Positions 28,662 through 36,614 of a stretch of 36,614 nt of DNA are shown piece after piece. Below the pieces are notes generated by a model that worked only from the letters and a program-made list of their open reading frames with translations, was not told the DNA's origin and made no database searches. Position 1 is the first letter of the stretch; each line of letters begins with the position of its first letter. The position numbers and the translations under genes are program-made. Source of the stretch: Mycobacterium sp. (GTDB lineage Bacteria > Actinomycetota > Actinomycetes > Mycobacteriales > Mycobacteriaceae); NCBI GenBank assembly GCA_020438845.1, contig JAGQTV010000071.1, forward strand, positions 1-36,614. Reading direction: 5' to 3'.

Positions 28662-30329
28662 ATGCCGGATCGGCGATTGGACGCATCGGCCCTTTTGGAC
28701 TGGGCTGATGCCGCCGTTGCTGGTCTGCTGATCCACGCCGAGGAGATCAATCGTCTCAACGTGTTCCCGGTGGCCGACTGTGACACCGGCACCAACATGG
28801 TGTTCACCATGCGGACCGCACTGGCCGCAGCGCGCCCAGCAGCCGGTTCCGGCGACGTGACCCGGGTGGCCGCGGCGCTGTCCGACGGCGCTGCGCACGG
28901 CGCCCGGGGCAATTCCGGGGTGATCCTGTCCCAAATCCTGAAGGCCCTTGCCGACGTCACTGCCGACGCCGCACGGGATACCGATCTTGCGGACGTCGAC
29001 GCTCGGCTGCTCGGAGCCGTCCTGCGCCACGGGTTCGTCCTGGTGGTGGCGGCGATGGGAGGCCCGATGGTGGAAGGCACGGTGGCGTCGGTGCTGCAGG
29101 CCACTGCCGAGGTGGTCGAGCAGCAGGCCGCCGACGGAGCCGGACTGGGCTCGGTGCTGGGTGCGGCGAGCCACGCCGCGGCAACCGCGCTGGAACGCAC
29201 AACCGCCCAGCTGGACGTACTGGCCCGGGCTGGCGTGGTCGACGCGGGAGGCCTCGGATTTCTCATTCTGCTCGATGCGTTGACCGCCACGATCACCGGC
29301 CGGGAGCCCCACCGCCCCGCCTACCGGCCTGCGGCCGCGGCCCCGGACACGCCGGAGATTCCAGGCCCGGAGTTCGAGGTGATGTACCTGTTGAGCGGGT
29401 GTGACGCCGGCTGCGTGAGCAATGTGCGTTCGGCGCTGGAGAGCTTGGGCGACTCGGTGGCTATCGCACCCTCGACCGCAGACCGGTACTCCGTGCACGT
29501 GCACACCGACGATGCGGGCGCCGCGATCGAAGCGGGCCTGGCCAGCGGCCGGGTGAGCCGGATTCGGATCTCCGCGCTGGCTACCGGTCGGGTATCCCCG
29601 GGCGGCTGGAGCCGAGACCGTGCTGTACTGGCCGTGGTCGACGGCGACGGTGCCGCCGACCTGTTCAGGACCGAGGGCGCCTACGTCCTGCGCCCGGACG
29701 CCGAGTTGATCGACCCGGCCAACGGTGTCAGCGCGGACGAACTGCTGCGCGCGCTGGTGGACACCGGTGCCGCGCAAGTAATGGTGTTGCCCAACGGTTA
29801 CGTCGCGGCCGAGGACCTGGTGGCCGGCTGCGCTACCGGTATCGGGTGGGGCATCGACGTGGTGCCACTGCCTGCCGCCTCGATGGCCCAAGGCCTGGCT
29901 GCCCTGGCCGTCCACGATCCCGACCGACAGGCGGTCGACGACGGTTACGCCATGGCTCGCGCGGCAGCGGGCGCCCGGCACGGGTCGGTACGGGTGGCCA
30001 CCGAGACGGCGTTGACGTGGGCGGGAACCTGCCAGCCGGGTGACGGGCTGGGAATCGTCGGAGACGAGGTGGTGGTGGTCGCCTCAGATCTTCGAGTCGC
30101 GGCCACCAAATTGATCGACCTGCTCCTGGGCTCGGGTGGAGAGTTGGTCACGGTTTTGATCGGTGCCGGGTTGATCGGTGCCGGGTTGATGGGTGCCGAC
30201 CTGGACACCGCGGCAGCGGAGGTGGGAGACGTGCTTGCCGAGCACGTTCACCGACGCCACCCGGGGGCTGAGTTCGTCAGCTACTGCACCGGACATCGCG
30301 GCGACGTTCTGCTGATCGGGGTCGAGTAG
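28662..30329 (+). CDS. FakA/YloV-like DAK2-domain kinase protein
   Basis: 555 residues: an N-terminal DhaL/DAK2 ATP-binding domain (about 1-200, with NVFPVADCDTGTNM, where the usual Gly between the Asp residues is Cys, and GARGNSGVILSQIL) and a long C-terminal region typical of YloV/FakA proteins, including HVHTDDAGAAIEAG. In Firmicutes FakA phosphorylates fatty acids bound by a separate FakB; no FakB (DegV) gene is in this window. In M. tuberculosis the equivalent is annotated as two pieces, Rv2975c and Rv2974c, so the intact frame here is notable. The ATG at 28662 has GGGAGG upstream. recG follows after 2 bp. Confidence 0.9.
   Translation: MPDRRLDASALLDWADAAVAGLLIHAEEINRLNVFPVADCDTGTNMVFTMRTALAAARPAAGSGDVTRVAAALSDGAAHGARGNSGVILSQILKALADVTADAARDTDLADVDARLLGAVLRHGFVLVVAAMGGPMVEGTVASVLQATAEVVEQQAADGAGLGSVLGAASHAAATALERTTAQLDVLARAGVVDAGGLGFLILLDALTATITGREPHRPAYRPAAAAPDTPEIPGPEFEVMYLLSGCDAGCVSNVRSALESLGDSVAIAPSTADRYSVHVHTDDAGAAIEAGLASGRVSRIRISALATGRVSPGGWSRDRAVLAVVDGDGAADLFRTEGAYVLRPDAELIDPANGVSADELLRALVDTGAAQVMVLPNGYVAAEDLVAGCATGIGWGIDVVPLPAASMAQGLAALAVHDPDRQAVDDGYAMARAAAGARHGSVRVATETALTWAGTCQPGDGLGIVGDEVVVVASDLRVAATKLIDLLLGSGGELVTVLIGAGLIGAGLMGADLDTAAAEVGDVLAEHVHRRHPGAEFVSYCTGHRGDVLLIGVE
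30156..30200 (+). repeat. 15-bp in-frame triplication in the fakA-like gene
   Basis: TTGATCGGTGCCGGG occurs twice in tandem (30156-30185) followed by a near copy (30186-30200), encoding LIGAG-LIGAG-LMGAD close to the C-terminus. This looks like recent slippage. Confidence 0.85.
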
Positions 30330-30331
30330 CG

Positions 30332-32554
30332 GTGGCGACGTTGACCGACCGGCTTGACGGCCTGCTGGGTGCCAAAGCCGCCCGCCTGCTCGACGAGGTC
30401 TTCGGAATTCGTACTGTCGGCGAGCTGCTGCGCCACTATCCGCGGAAATACGTTCAGGGGATGACGGTCCTCGGCGACGGGCCGGGAGAAGACCGGATAC
30501 AGCCCGAGGAGGGCGAGCACGTCACCCTCGTCGGCGTCATCGCGACCGCCAAGGAACGCAAGTCCGCTCGCCCGCCGTACCGCGATTACCTCGTCGTCAC
30601 CCTGACCAACCGGGTCACGGCCACCTTCTTCAATCCCAGATACATCAAGGACAGCCTGGTCGAAGGTGCCAAGCTGATGCTCTCCGGTGAGGTCGGCTTC
30701 TTCAAGGGCGCCATGCAACTGACGCACCCGGACTTCCTGGTGCTCAATTCGCCCAAAGGGCGTGCCGTCGGCAGCAAGTCGCTCAAAACCATTGCCACCG
30801 TTGCCGGGGCCTCGGGCAGCGGCGAGATCGACATGTCGGTGTTCGAACGCGATTTCTTCCCGATCTACCCGGCCAGCGCCAAACTGCAGAGCTGGGACAT
30901 CTACGCCTGCGTGCGGCAGGTTCTCGACGTTCTCGATCCGATTCCGGAAACCCTTCCGGAAAGGGTTCTCCGACAGCGCAATCTGGTTTCCGAGGACACC
31001 GCGTTGCGGGCCATCCACATCGCGGAGAAGGAGGCCGAGCGTGAGCGGGCGCGGGAGCGGCTGACCTTCGACGAGGCCGTCGGCCTGCAGTGGGCTCTGA
31101 CCCAGCGCCGTCACGGCGACCTGGCCGCATCCGGCCCGGCCGCGCCGCGGCGTACCGACGGTCTGGCCGCTGCGCTGACCGAACGGCTGCCCTTCCAGCT
31201 GACGGCCGGCCAACTCGAAGTGCTCGAGGTCAAATCCGCCGAGTTGGCCTCGACCCGACCGATGAACCGGCTGCTCCAGGGAGAGGTGGGCTCGGGCAAG
31301 ACCATCGTTTCGGTTCTGGCCATGCTGCAAATGGTCGACGCCGGCTACCAGTGCGCCATGCTTGCGCCGACGGAAGTCCTTGCCGCCCAGCACGCTCGGT
31401 CCATCCGCGACGTTCTGGGCCCACTGGCGATGGCAGGCCAGCTCGGCGGTGCGGACAGCGCGACGAGGGTGGCGCTGCTCACCGGGTCGATGTCGGCCGG
31501 GCAGAAGAAACAGGTACGCACCGAGGTGGCGGCGGGTGAGGCCGGCATCGTGATAGGCACCCACGCATTGCTTCAGGACGCCGTCGAGTTTCACCGGCTC
31601 GGCTTGGTGGTGGTCGACGAGCAGCACCGCTTCGGTGTCGAGCAACGAGACCGATTGCGCGCCAAGGCACCTGAAGGCCTCACGCCCCACCTGCTGGTGA
31701 TGACGGCCACCCCGATCCCGCGCACCGTAGCCCTGACCGTCTACGGCGACCTGGAGACCTCGACGCTGCGCGAACTGCCGCGGGGCCGCCAGCCGATCGC
31801 CACCAACGTCATTTTCGTCAAGGAGAAGCCGGCTTGGATGGACCGCGCCTGGCGGCGGGTTGCCGAGGAGGTGGCAGCCGGTCGGCAGGCCTATGTCGTC
31901 GCCTCCCGCATAGATGAGAACGACAAAGCGGCCGGTGATCAGGGCGGACCTCCGCCGATCACCGTCGTCAGGCTTCACGAAATGCTTCGCGGTGGTCCGC
32001 TCGCCGGGCTGCGGTTGGGCCTCATGCACGGCCGCCTGCCGGCTGAGGAGAAGGACGCGGTGATGGCCGCCTTCCGGGCTGGCGAGATCGACGTGCTGGT
32101 CTGCACCACCGTGATCGAAGTGGGCGTCGACGTGCCCAATGCGACGGTGATGGTTGTGATGGACGCCGACCGGTTCGGGATCAGCCAGCTACACCAACTA
32201 CGCGGGAGAATCGGTCGTGGTGAGCATGCCAGCCTGTGTCTGTTGGCAACCCGGCTCCCTGAGCATTCCAAGGCCGGTGAGCGACTCAAGGCAGTGGCGG
32301 GCACGCTGGACGGCTTTGCGTTGGCGGACTTGGATCTTCAGGAACGGCGTGAGGGAGATGTGCTGGGGGAGAACCAGTCCGGGCGGTCGATCACGTTGCG
32401 GTTCCTGTCGTTGGCCGACCATCTGGATGTCATCCTGGCCGCCCGGGAGCTGAGCGAGTATCTGTACCGAACCGAGCCCGCCCACCGAGGGATGGCGCTG
32501 CTGGCCGAACAGTTCACTGGTGCGGACCGCATCGACTACCTGGACAAGGCGTGA
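30332..32554 (+). CDS. recG: ATP-dependent DNA helicase RecG
   Basis: Superfamily 2 branch-migration helicase that regresses stalled forks and processes Holliday junctions; 740 residues. An N-terminal wedge (OB) domain is followed by helicase motifs: Walker A GEVGSGKT (317-324), Walker B DEQH (429-432), motif III TATPIPRT, and the C-terminal RecA half with QLRGRIGRGEH. The GTG at 30332 is 2 bp after the fakA-like stop, and its TGA overlaps the start of the HNH nuclease gene, giving a three-gene operon. No degradation signs. Confidence 0.97.
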   Translation: MATLTDRLDGLLGAKAARLLDEVFGIRTVGELLRHYPRKYVQGMTVLGDGPGEDRIQPEEGEHVTLVGVIATAKERKSARPPYRDYLVVTLTNRVTATFFNPRYIKDSLVEGAKLMLSGEVGFFKGAMQLTHPDFLVLNSPKGRAVGSKSLKTIATVAGASGSGEIDMSVFERDFFPIYPASAKLQSWDIYACVRQVLDVLDPIPETLPERVLRQRNLVSEDTALRAIHIAEKEAERERARERLTFDEAVGLQWALTQRRHGDLAASGPAAPRRTDGLAAALTERLPFQLTAGQLEVLEVKSAELASTRPMNRLLQGEVGSGKTIVSVLAMLQMVDAGYQCAMLAPTEVLAAQHARSIRDVLGPLAMAGQLGGADSATRVALLTGSMSAGQKKQVRTEVAAGEAGIVIGTHALLQDAVEFHRLGLVVVDEQHRFGVEQRDRLRAKAPEGLTPHLLVMTATPIPRTVALTVYGDLETSTLRELPRGRQPIATNVIFVKEKPAWMDRAWRRVAEEVAAGRQAYVVASRIDENDKAAGDQGGPPPITVVRLHEMLRGGPLAGLRLGLMHGRLPAEEKDAVMAAFRAGEIDVLVCTTVIEVGVDVPNATVMVVMDADRFGISQLHQLRGRIGRGEHASLCLLATRLPEHSKAGERLKAVAGTLDGFALADLDLQERREGDVLGENQSGRSITLRFLSLADHLDVILAARELSEYLYRTEPAHRGMALLAEQFTGADRIDYLDKA

Positions 32555-33252
32555 AGCAACGCACCCTGCTCTGGTTGGCCGGAATGGCGGGAGTCGCGGT
32601 AATCGTTGCCGCCCAGGTGGTTTCGGCGCAGCACTCCGATCGGAGTTCGTCGAGTCGGGCTCCGGCGGTGCGGCCGGGTAGCGACGTCCTGGCCGGGACG
32701 GTGGTAGTCGATGCCCGGGTACGTGGATCCGATTATCGCCGTGACGCTTTCGGAAGGGCCTGGGACGACGATAACGACGCTCCGGGCGGCCGCAACGGGT
32801 GTGACACCCGTGACGAGATCCTGGCCCGCGACTTGTCCGATACGACCTATGTGTCGACGAAACGCTGCCCCCGGGCCGTGCGCAGCGGCACCCTGCGCGA
32901 TCCGTATACCAATGCCACCGTCGCCTTCCTGCGCGGCGACCGGGTTGGCGCCGCAGTCCAGATCGATCACATCGTTCCGCTGGCGTTCGCCTGGGACATG
33001 GGTGCCCGGGACTGGGCCCCTGAACTCCGCAAGAGGTTCGCCAACGACCCGGCGAATCTGATCGCGGTAGCCGGGAGTGCCAACCAGGACAAAGGCGATC
33101 TGCCACCGGGGGAGTGGATGCCACCCAATCGGGCCTTCTGGTGTCAGTACTCCACACAGTTCATCGAGGTCGTCCGCGGTTACCAGCTTGCCGTCGATGC
33201 CGCGTCGGCGGGGCGGTTGCGGGACGCGATACGAACCTGCCCCGCCGGGTAA
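32551..33252 (+). CDS. Secreted or anchored HNH-type nuclease (DUF1524-like)
   Basis: 233 residues with an N-terminal hydrophobic signal or anchor (LLWLAGMAGVAVIVAAQVVS) and an HNH/GmrSD-like nuclease domain: QIDHIVPLAFAWDMG with Asp139-His140, and NQDKGD at 178-183 supplying the second half. Four cysteines (GCDTRD, KRCPRA, WCQYS, RTCPAG) could form disulfides outside the cell. It equals Rv2972c in position. The GTG at 32551 overlaps the recG stop (GTGA). The stop codon lies in the loop of the terminator that follows. Export makes a direct role with RecG unlikely. Confidence 0.92.
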   Translation: MKQRTLLWLAGMAGVAVIVAAQVVSAQHSDRSSSSRAPAVRPGSDVLAGTVVVDARVRGSDYRRDAFGRAWDDDNDAPGGRNGCDTRDEILARDLSDTTYVSTKRCPRAVRSGTLRDPYTNATVAFLRGDRVGAAVQIDHIVPLAFAWDMGARDWAPELRKRFANDPANLIAVAGSANQDKGDLPPGEWMPPNRAFWCQYSTQFIEVVRGYQLAVDAASAGRLRDAIRTCPAG

Positions 33253-33278
33253 GTCCGGCGGGGCAGGTTGGCGTTTTT
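33234..33278 (+). terminator. Terminator of the recG operon, stop codon in the loop
   Basis: Perfect 15-bp stem, 33234-33248 with 33255-33269, six-base loop GTAAGT containing the nuclease TAA (33250-33252), then TTTTT at 33274-33278. The left arm encodes the last residues of the nuclease. The facing porin-like gene ends at 33284. Confidence 0.9.
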
Positions 33279-33283
33279 ACGCG

Positions 33284-34480
33284 TCAGCTGGCGCGTGATG
33301 CGGCGGATCGTGCCGCACCCTTGGCGGCCCGCTTCGAGGCCGACTTACCGGCGTGGCTGCCGGTGCTGGCGCTGCGGCCGGCCTTGCGGCTGGAGGCCGG
33401 GGCGCCGCTGTCGCCGCCTGACCTGGGGGCGGTCACCTTCGGCGTCGGGGCGTCGTCGGCCGGTGCGTCGGTCGTCGCCGAGTCCGGTGCCGCGACAGCT
33501 GAAGCCGAAGCGGCAACCCGCTGGCTGGCCAAGGTCGGTACCGGAATGCCGGGCTTGAGGGGGTTGCCGTTGCGCTTCCAGCCGATCGAGCTGGCGACTG
33601 CCCAGTCAAGACCCATCACTGAACCGATCGCGCCCGCGGGAACGCCGGCAATGGTGACCGTCGTGTCGGGGTCGAGTTGCACGGCGGTGTCGACGGCGTT
33701 GAGCAGCGATCCGCCCGGGCTAAGAACCCCACCCATGGCGAGTCCGAACTTCGTTACTGACGCCGGGAAGCCCAGCAGCGGCGCCACCCAGGTCAGATCC
33801 AGAACCGGGCCGCCGTTGAGGAAGGCGCCGGTCATTACCGCCGGGATGTTGAGCGCTGTGTTGAGTGCATCGGACCACTTGAGGGTTTTCAGGGAGGCGA
33901 TGATGTCGGTGACGCTCTGGCGCAAGGCCAGCAGGGGGCCAAGAGCCGGCCCGATCACTCCGGCTGCGATCCCGGTCAAGGACGTCGTCATGATGTCGAC
34001 CAAGCCTTGCGGGACGTCGGGCGCCAAAACAGGCAACAGCCCGTAGACCAGCGCATGGTCATCGTTGAGCGTTGTCGTGTCCGGCGCGAACGGGGCCTTC
34101 AGGGCGGCGGCGGAGTTGTTGACGAACTGGTTCCAGATCTTGAAGACGTCGGGCAGTTCGGTACCGAATTCCAGCCAGTTGGCAGCGGCCTGTTGCAGCG
34201 AGGCCACTGGCGCTCCGACTGTCTTGCCATCGCCGGCGTTCGAGTCGTTCGGGCCCAGGAAGCTATTGAGCAGGTTTGCCACGTTGGTTTCGGTGTCGTT
34301 GAACACCTGCAGCCAGGGGGTAATGACATCGATAGCGGTGAGCTGCACTGCCTGTGAGCTGGTCAGTGCTGACGGCAGGCCGGCACCGCGGTCCAGGGGC
34401 TGCAGGGGGCTCAAGGCGAGTGCGCCCACCCCGAGAGCCGCCACGCCAGCGGTGAGATACGAGCGAGCTGAGACGTCCAT
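33284..34480 (-). CDS. Exported GjpA-like mycobacterial porin candidate
   Basis: 398 residues beginning MDVSARSYLTAGVAALGVGA, a signal-like segment of the type annotated as outer membrane porin GjpA in mycobacteria, then a hydrophobic Ala/Leu/Gly-rich body with AGVIGPALGPLLALRQSV and AGVPAGAIGSVMGLDWAVAS. From about residue 315 the tail turns Ser/Ala/Lys-rich and basic, ending AAKGAARSAASRAS, perhaps for wall interaction. The ATG at 34480 has AGGGAG upstream. The gene lies downstream of the divergent aldo/keto reductase on the same strand, but a separate AT-rich control region lies between them. Porin function is by family resemblance only. Confidence 0.72.
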   Translation of the reverse strand: MDVSARSYLTAGVAALGVGALALSPLQPLDRGAGLPSALTSSQAVQLTAIDVITPWLQVFNDTETNVANLLNSFLGPNDSNAGDGKTVGAPVASLQQAAANWLEFGTELPDVFKIWNQFVNNSAAALKAPFAPDTTTLNDDHALVYGLLPVLAPDVPQGLVDIMTTSLTGIAAGVIGPALGPLLALRQSVTDIIASLKTLKWSDALNTALNIPAVMTGAFLNGGPVLDLTWVAPLLGFPASVTKFGLAMGGVLSPGGSLLNAVDTAVQLDPDTTVTIAGVPAGAIGSVMGLDWAVASSIGWKRNGNPLKPGIPVPTLASQRVAASASAVAAPDSATTDAPADDAPTPKVTAPRSGGDSGAPASSRKAGRSASTGSHAGKSASKRAAKGAARSAASRAS

Positions 34481-34591
34481 GACGTTGCTCCCTTTCCTGA
34501 GATGTGACTGACAGAACCAAGGTTACTCTCAGCTTTTTCTCAGCGAAAGAGGGAATCTCAGAAAAAATCTATTTTTTTCTCAGGAAATTTG
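34481..34591 (-). promoter_or_regulatory. AT-rich control region of the porin-like gene with repeated CTCAG
   Basis: This stretch is far richer in A/T than the rest of the window. CTCAG occurs four times (34528, 34539, 34557, 34579) and the inverted form CTGAG once (34497). Two long A/T runs near 34562-34578 form the pair AAAAAAT/ATTTTTT on the minus strand. It is a candidate binding site for a regulator or an AT-binding nucleoid protein such as Lsr2. Confidence 0.5.
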
Positions 34592-35407
34592 TTACTGGGC
34601 CGCTGGATCGGTGCGGAATCTGGTGCCGTTCTCAAGGCCATTGATGGCGTCCATCTCGGTTGCCGTCAGTTCGAAGTCGAAAACGTCGAGGTTCTCGCTC
34701 ATATGCGAGGCGTCTGCCGAACTCGGCAGCACGACGTTGCCGAGTTGGACATTCCACCGAATCAGCACTTGCGCAGGCGACTTCCCGTGGGCTGTAGCAG
34801 TGGACGCGATCACCGGATGCTCCAGCAGACGGCCCATTCCCAGCGGGGTGTGGGCGGCGGTGACGATTGAGTGCGAGGCGTGCACGGCCCGCAACTCGGC
34901 CTGGTTGAGAAGCGGGTGCAGTTCGATCTGGTTGACCGCGGGTGTGAAGTAGGTCAGGTCGATGATGTCCGACAAGTGCTCGGGCGAGAAGTTGCAGACC
35001 CCGATCGACCTGGTGTTGCCGACCTCCTTGGACTTCATGATCCCGCCCCATGCGTCGATGTACTTGCCCTCGGACTGGGACGGCCAGTGGATCAGGTACA
35101 GGTCCACGTACTCCAGGCCGAGACGGGCCAGGCTGGCTTTGCACGCGTCTTGGGAGGACTGGAAGCCCTGGTCGGCGGTTGCCAACTTGGTGGTGATGAA
35201 GAGATCTTCACGCGGGATGCCCGACGCGGCAACCGCCCGGCCGACTGCCTCCTCGCGCCCATCTGCGGGGACGGTGTCGATGAGGCGGTAGCCAGCGGCC
35301 AGGGCGGCCGTCACGGCGGCCTCAACCTGGTCCGGCGGCAACTCCGAGACGCCGAGACCGAGCACCGGCATGGTGTGGTCGTCATTGAGTGTGACGGTGG
35401 GCGTCAT
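34592..35407 (-). CDS. Aldo/keto reductase-like protein with altered catalytic tetrad
   Basis: TIM-barrel aldo/keto reductase fold, 271 residues, close to Rv2971 in order and sequence. Of the catalytic tetrad Asp-Tyr-Lys-His, Asp44 (LIDT), Lys74 (TTKL) and His107 (LIHWP) are present, but the Tyr position is Asp49 (DTVPADG, codon GAT at 35261-35263). The cofactor phosphate-binding stretch normally IPKSxxxxRIxEN reads [13 protein letters not shown], losing Lys and Arg. Normal reductase activity is therefore doubtful. The ATG at 35407 ([11 protein letters not shown]) follows an AGG site; a start at 35446 would lie in the lipN control region. Frame intact, no stops. Confidence 0.9.
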   Translation of the reverse strand: MTPTVTLNDDHTMPVLGLGVSELPPDQVEAAVTAALAAGYRLIDTVPADGREEAVGRAVAASGIPREDLFITTKLATADQGFQSSQDACKASLARLGLEYVDLYLIHWPSQSEGKYIDAWGGIMKSKEVGNTRSIGVCNFSPEHLSDIIDLTYFTPAVNQIELHPLLNQAELRAVHASHSIVTAAHTPLGMGRLLEHPVIASTATAHGKSPAQVLIRWNVQLGNVVLPSSADASHMSENLDVFDFELTATEMDAINGLENGTRFRTDPAAQ

Positions 35408-35579
35408 GTCACCTGCCTGTAAGTCGGATCTGGGGGATCGGATCACCGAATCGGACTTGACGATAGTCCTGAGCCCTGCAGATTCCGGAGCAGGGCCGTT
35501 CGGACCGGGTCGGGCTCAGGCGCCTGTCGTAAGCTGCCGGGCAGGTCGGGCGTCGGCCACACCGACCAAGGAGGCGGCC
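35408..35579. promoter_or_regulatory. Divergent AKR-lipN control region with nested inverted repeats
   Basis: 172 bp. Arms CCTGAGCCC (35468-35476) and GGGCTCAGG (35512-35520) are perfect 9-bp inverted repeats; a second pair GCCCTG (35473-35478)/CAGGGC (35491-35496) overlaps the left arm, so the two hairpins are mutually exclusive. TTGACG at 35457-35462 is a candidate -35 for lipN. AAGGAGG (35568-35574) is a strong lipN ribosome site. Confidence 0.5.
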
Positions 35580-36614
35580 ATGGCAGCGGACAGGGCCGGC
35601 GGTCGGCGCGTCAAGCAGCGCGCCCTCAACGCCGGAAACCGGTTGGGGGTCAAGGTCCTTCCGCGTCTTCCGGACCAGGTCAAGAGGGCGTTGTCGGGTG
35701 GCCGCACCGTCACCATCGACGGCAATACCCTCGATCCCATGCTGCAGGTCTTGCTTGCCACGCAGCGGGCTGCCGGGATCGCCGGGCTGGTGGTCGCCGA
35801 CGACGCGGCGGCGACCAGGGCCGCCAACATCGAGCTGGCCAAAACCCTCGATCAGTCCGACATCCGGGTCGCCGCAATCAGACCGGTGTCCATTCCCGGA
35901 CCCGCCGGCGTCATCCCGGGCCGCCACTACCGGCCGCCTTTGGCCCAACCCCATGACCCGAGACCGGCTCCGCTGCTGGTCTACTACCACGGCGGTGGGT
36001 TCGTCTTTGGCAACCTCGACACCCACGACTCGGTGTGCAGGATGATCTGCCGAGACGCGGGCGTGCATGTACTCGCCATCGACTATCGCCTGGCGCCCGA
36101 ACACCCCGCGCCCGCTGCGGTAGAGGACGCCCGCGCCGCCTATCTGTGGGCCCGGGAGCATGCCGGCGATCTCGGTGCCGACCCTCGTCGGGTTGCGGTG
36201 GGCGGTGACAGTGCCGGCGGTTGCCTGGCCGCAGTGGTCACCCGCGAGGCGCGCGACGCCGGTGACCCGATGCCGTCGCTGCAGTGGCTGATCTACCCGG
36301 TGACAGACTTCCGCGGCCTCACCCGCTCGCGCACGTTGCTGGGGGAGGGGTTCCTGCTGACCAAGCACGACATGGACTGGTTCCAGGAAACCTACCTGGG
36401 TGGCTCGGGCCTGGATGTGACCGATCTCCGGGTGTCGCCACTGCTGACCGAGGATCTTTCCGGTCTGTCACCGGCTCTGGTGATCACCGCGGGATTCGAC
36501 CCGCTCCGCGATGAGGGGGCGCAGTACGCCGCCAGACTGCGTGAGGCCGGCGTTCTCGTCGATCATCGGCAGATGGGGTCGATGATCCATGCCTTTATCA
36601 ACCTCAATGTGCTG
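35580..36614 (+). CDS. lipN: Hormone-sensitive-lipase-type esterase, LipN-like (3' end outside window)
   Basis: Partial gene, 345 codons read before the window ends, beginning at the ATG 35580 behind AAGGAGG. It is an HSL-family (group IV) lipase: oxyanion HGGGF at 137-141, nucleophile Ser211 in GDSAGG, triad Asp in FDPLRDE at about 308, and His337 in IHAF, all inside the window. It corresponds to Rv2970c (376 residues as I recall), so only about 30 residues are missing. It diverges from the AKR gene. LipN in M. tuberculosis is a lipase/esterase; substrate here is inferred. Confidence 0.92.
   Translation, partial: MAADRAGGRRVKQRALNAGNRLGVKVLPRLPDQVKRALSGGRTVTIDGNTLDPMLQVLLATQRAAGIAGLVVADDAAATRAANIELAKTLDQSDIRVAAIRPVSIPGPAGVIPGRHYRPPLAQPHDPRPAPLLVYYHGGGFVFGNLDTHDSVCRMICRDAGVHVLAIDYRLAPEHPAPAAVEDARAAYLWAREHAGDLGADPRRVAVGGDSAGGCLAAVVTREARDAGDPMPSLQWLIYPVTDFRGLTRSRTLLGEGFLLTKHDMDWFQETYLGGSGLDVTDLRVSPLLTEDLSGLSPALVITAGFDPLRDEGAQYAARLREAGVLVDHRQMGSMIHAFINLNVL

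Noticed and set aside
30281-32029. 582-codon minus-strand frame opposite recG
   Set aside because: Lies antisense to recG with no recognisable motif; typical of high-GC shadow frames.

Overview
The window is a chromosomal segment of a non-tuberculous Mycobacterium (Mycolicibacterium-type). Evidence: high GC, frequent GTG starts, a HupB with a long Lys/Ala tail, the F420 gene fbiD, a WS/DGAT acyltransferase, a GjpA-like porin candidate, and a gene order that follows the M. tuberculosis block Rv2997-Rv2970c as I recall it. The identification rests on remembered family and gene-order knowledge; no search was run.

Layout, left to right. (1) 106-5565: an FAD amine-oxidase/phytoene-desaturase-like gene diverges from serA-leuB, followed by an exported pentapeptide-repeat protein. 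(2) 5562-9313: an MFS transporter diverges from a FAH-family hydrolase-gltX pair; tRNA-Gln and tRNA-Glu lie directly downstream of gltX, and both would be substrates of a non-discriminating GluRS. (3) 9340-13490: a coupled SDR/PNPOx-like pair, then an IclR regulator diverging from leuC-leuD, the arrangement of the actinobacterial LtbR/NdgR system. (4) 13699-18275: hupB with a strong terminator, facing fbiD and a ppk-mutT1 pair. (5) 18380-21684: gpdA2, a PLP sulfur-amino-acid-type enzyme and ddl. (6) 21693-25923: an accessory block holding a hydrolase-WS/DGAT operon, a relic of an IS256-type transposase, a two-domain membrane protein of unknown function and a degenerate stretch. (7) 25924-33252: a DUF3515-type protein diverges from thiL-ung; rpmB (minus) faces ung; then an intact fakA/yloV-like gene, recG and a secreted HNH nuclease. 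(8) 33284-36614: a GjpA-like exported protein and a divergent aldo/keto reductase (minus), and a lipN-like esterase running off the right edge.

Most of the window is conserved housekeeping: serine, leucine, D-Ala-D-Ala, thiamine diphosphate and F420 synthesis, polyphosphate, nucleotide-pool hygiene and DNA repair. I saw no CRISPR array, defence island or obviously new multi-gene system. The most notable observations are the aldo/keto reductase that has Asp in place of the catalytic Tyr and has lost cofactor-site residues, the transposase relic in an accessory hotspot, short tandem repeats directly upstream of ddl and of the fakA-like gene, the IclR/leuC intergenic region with a probable operator, a CTAG shared by two facing stop codons, a terminator whose loop holds a stop codon, and an AT-rich CTCAG-motif cluster upstream of the porin-like gene.
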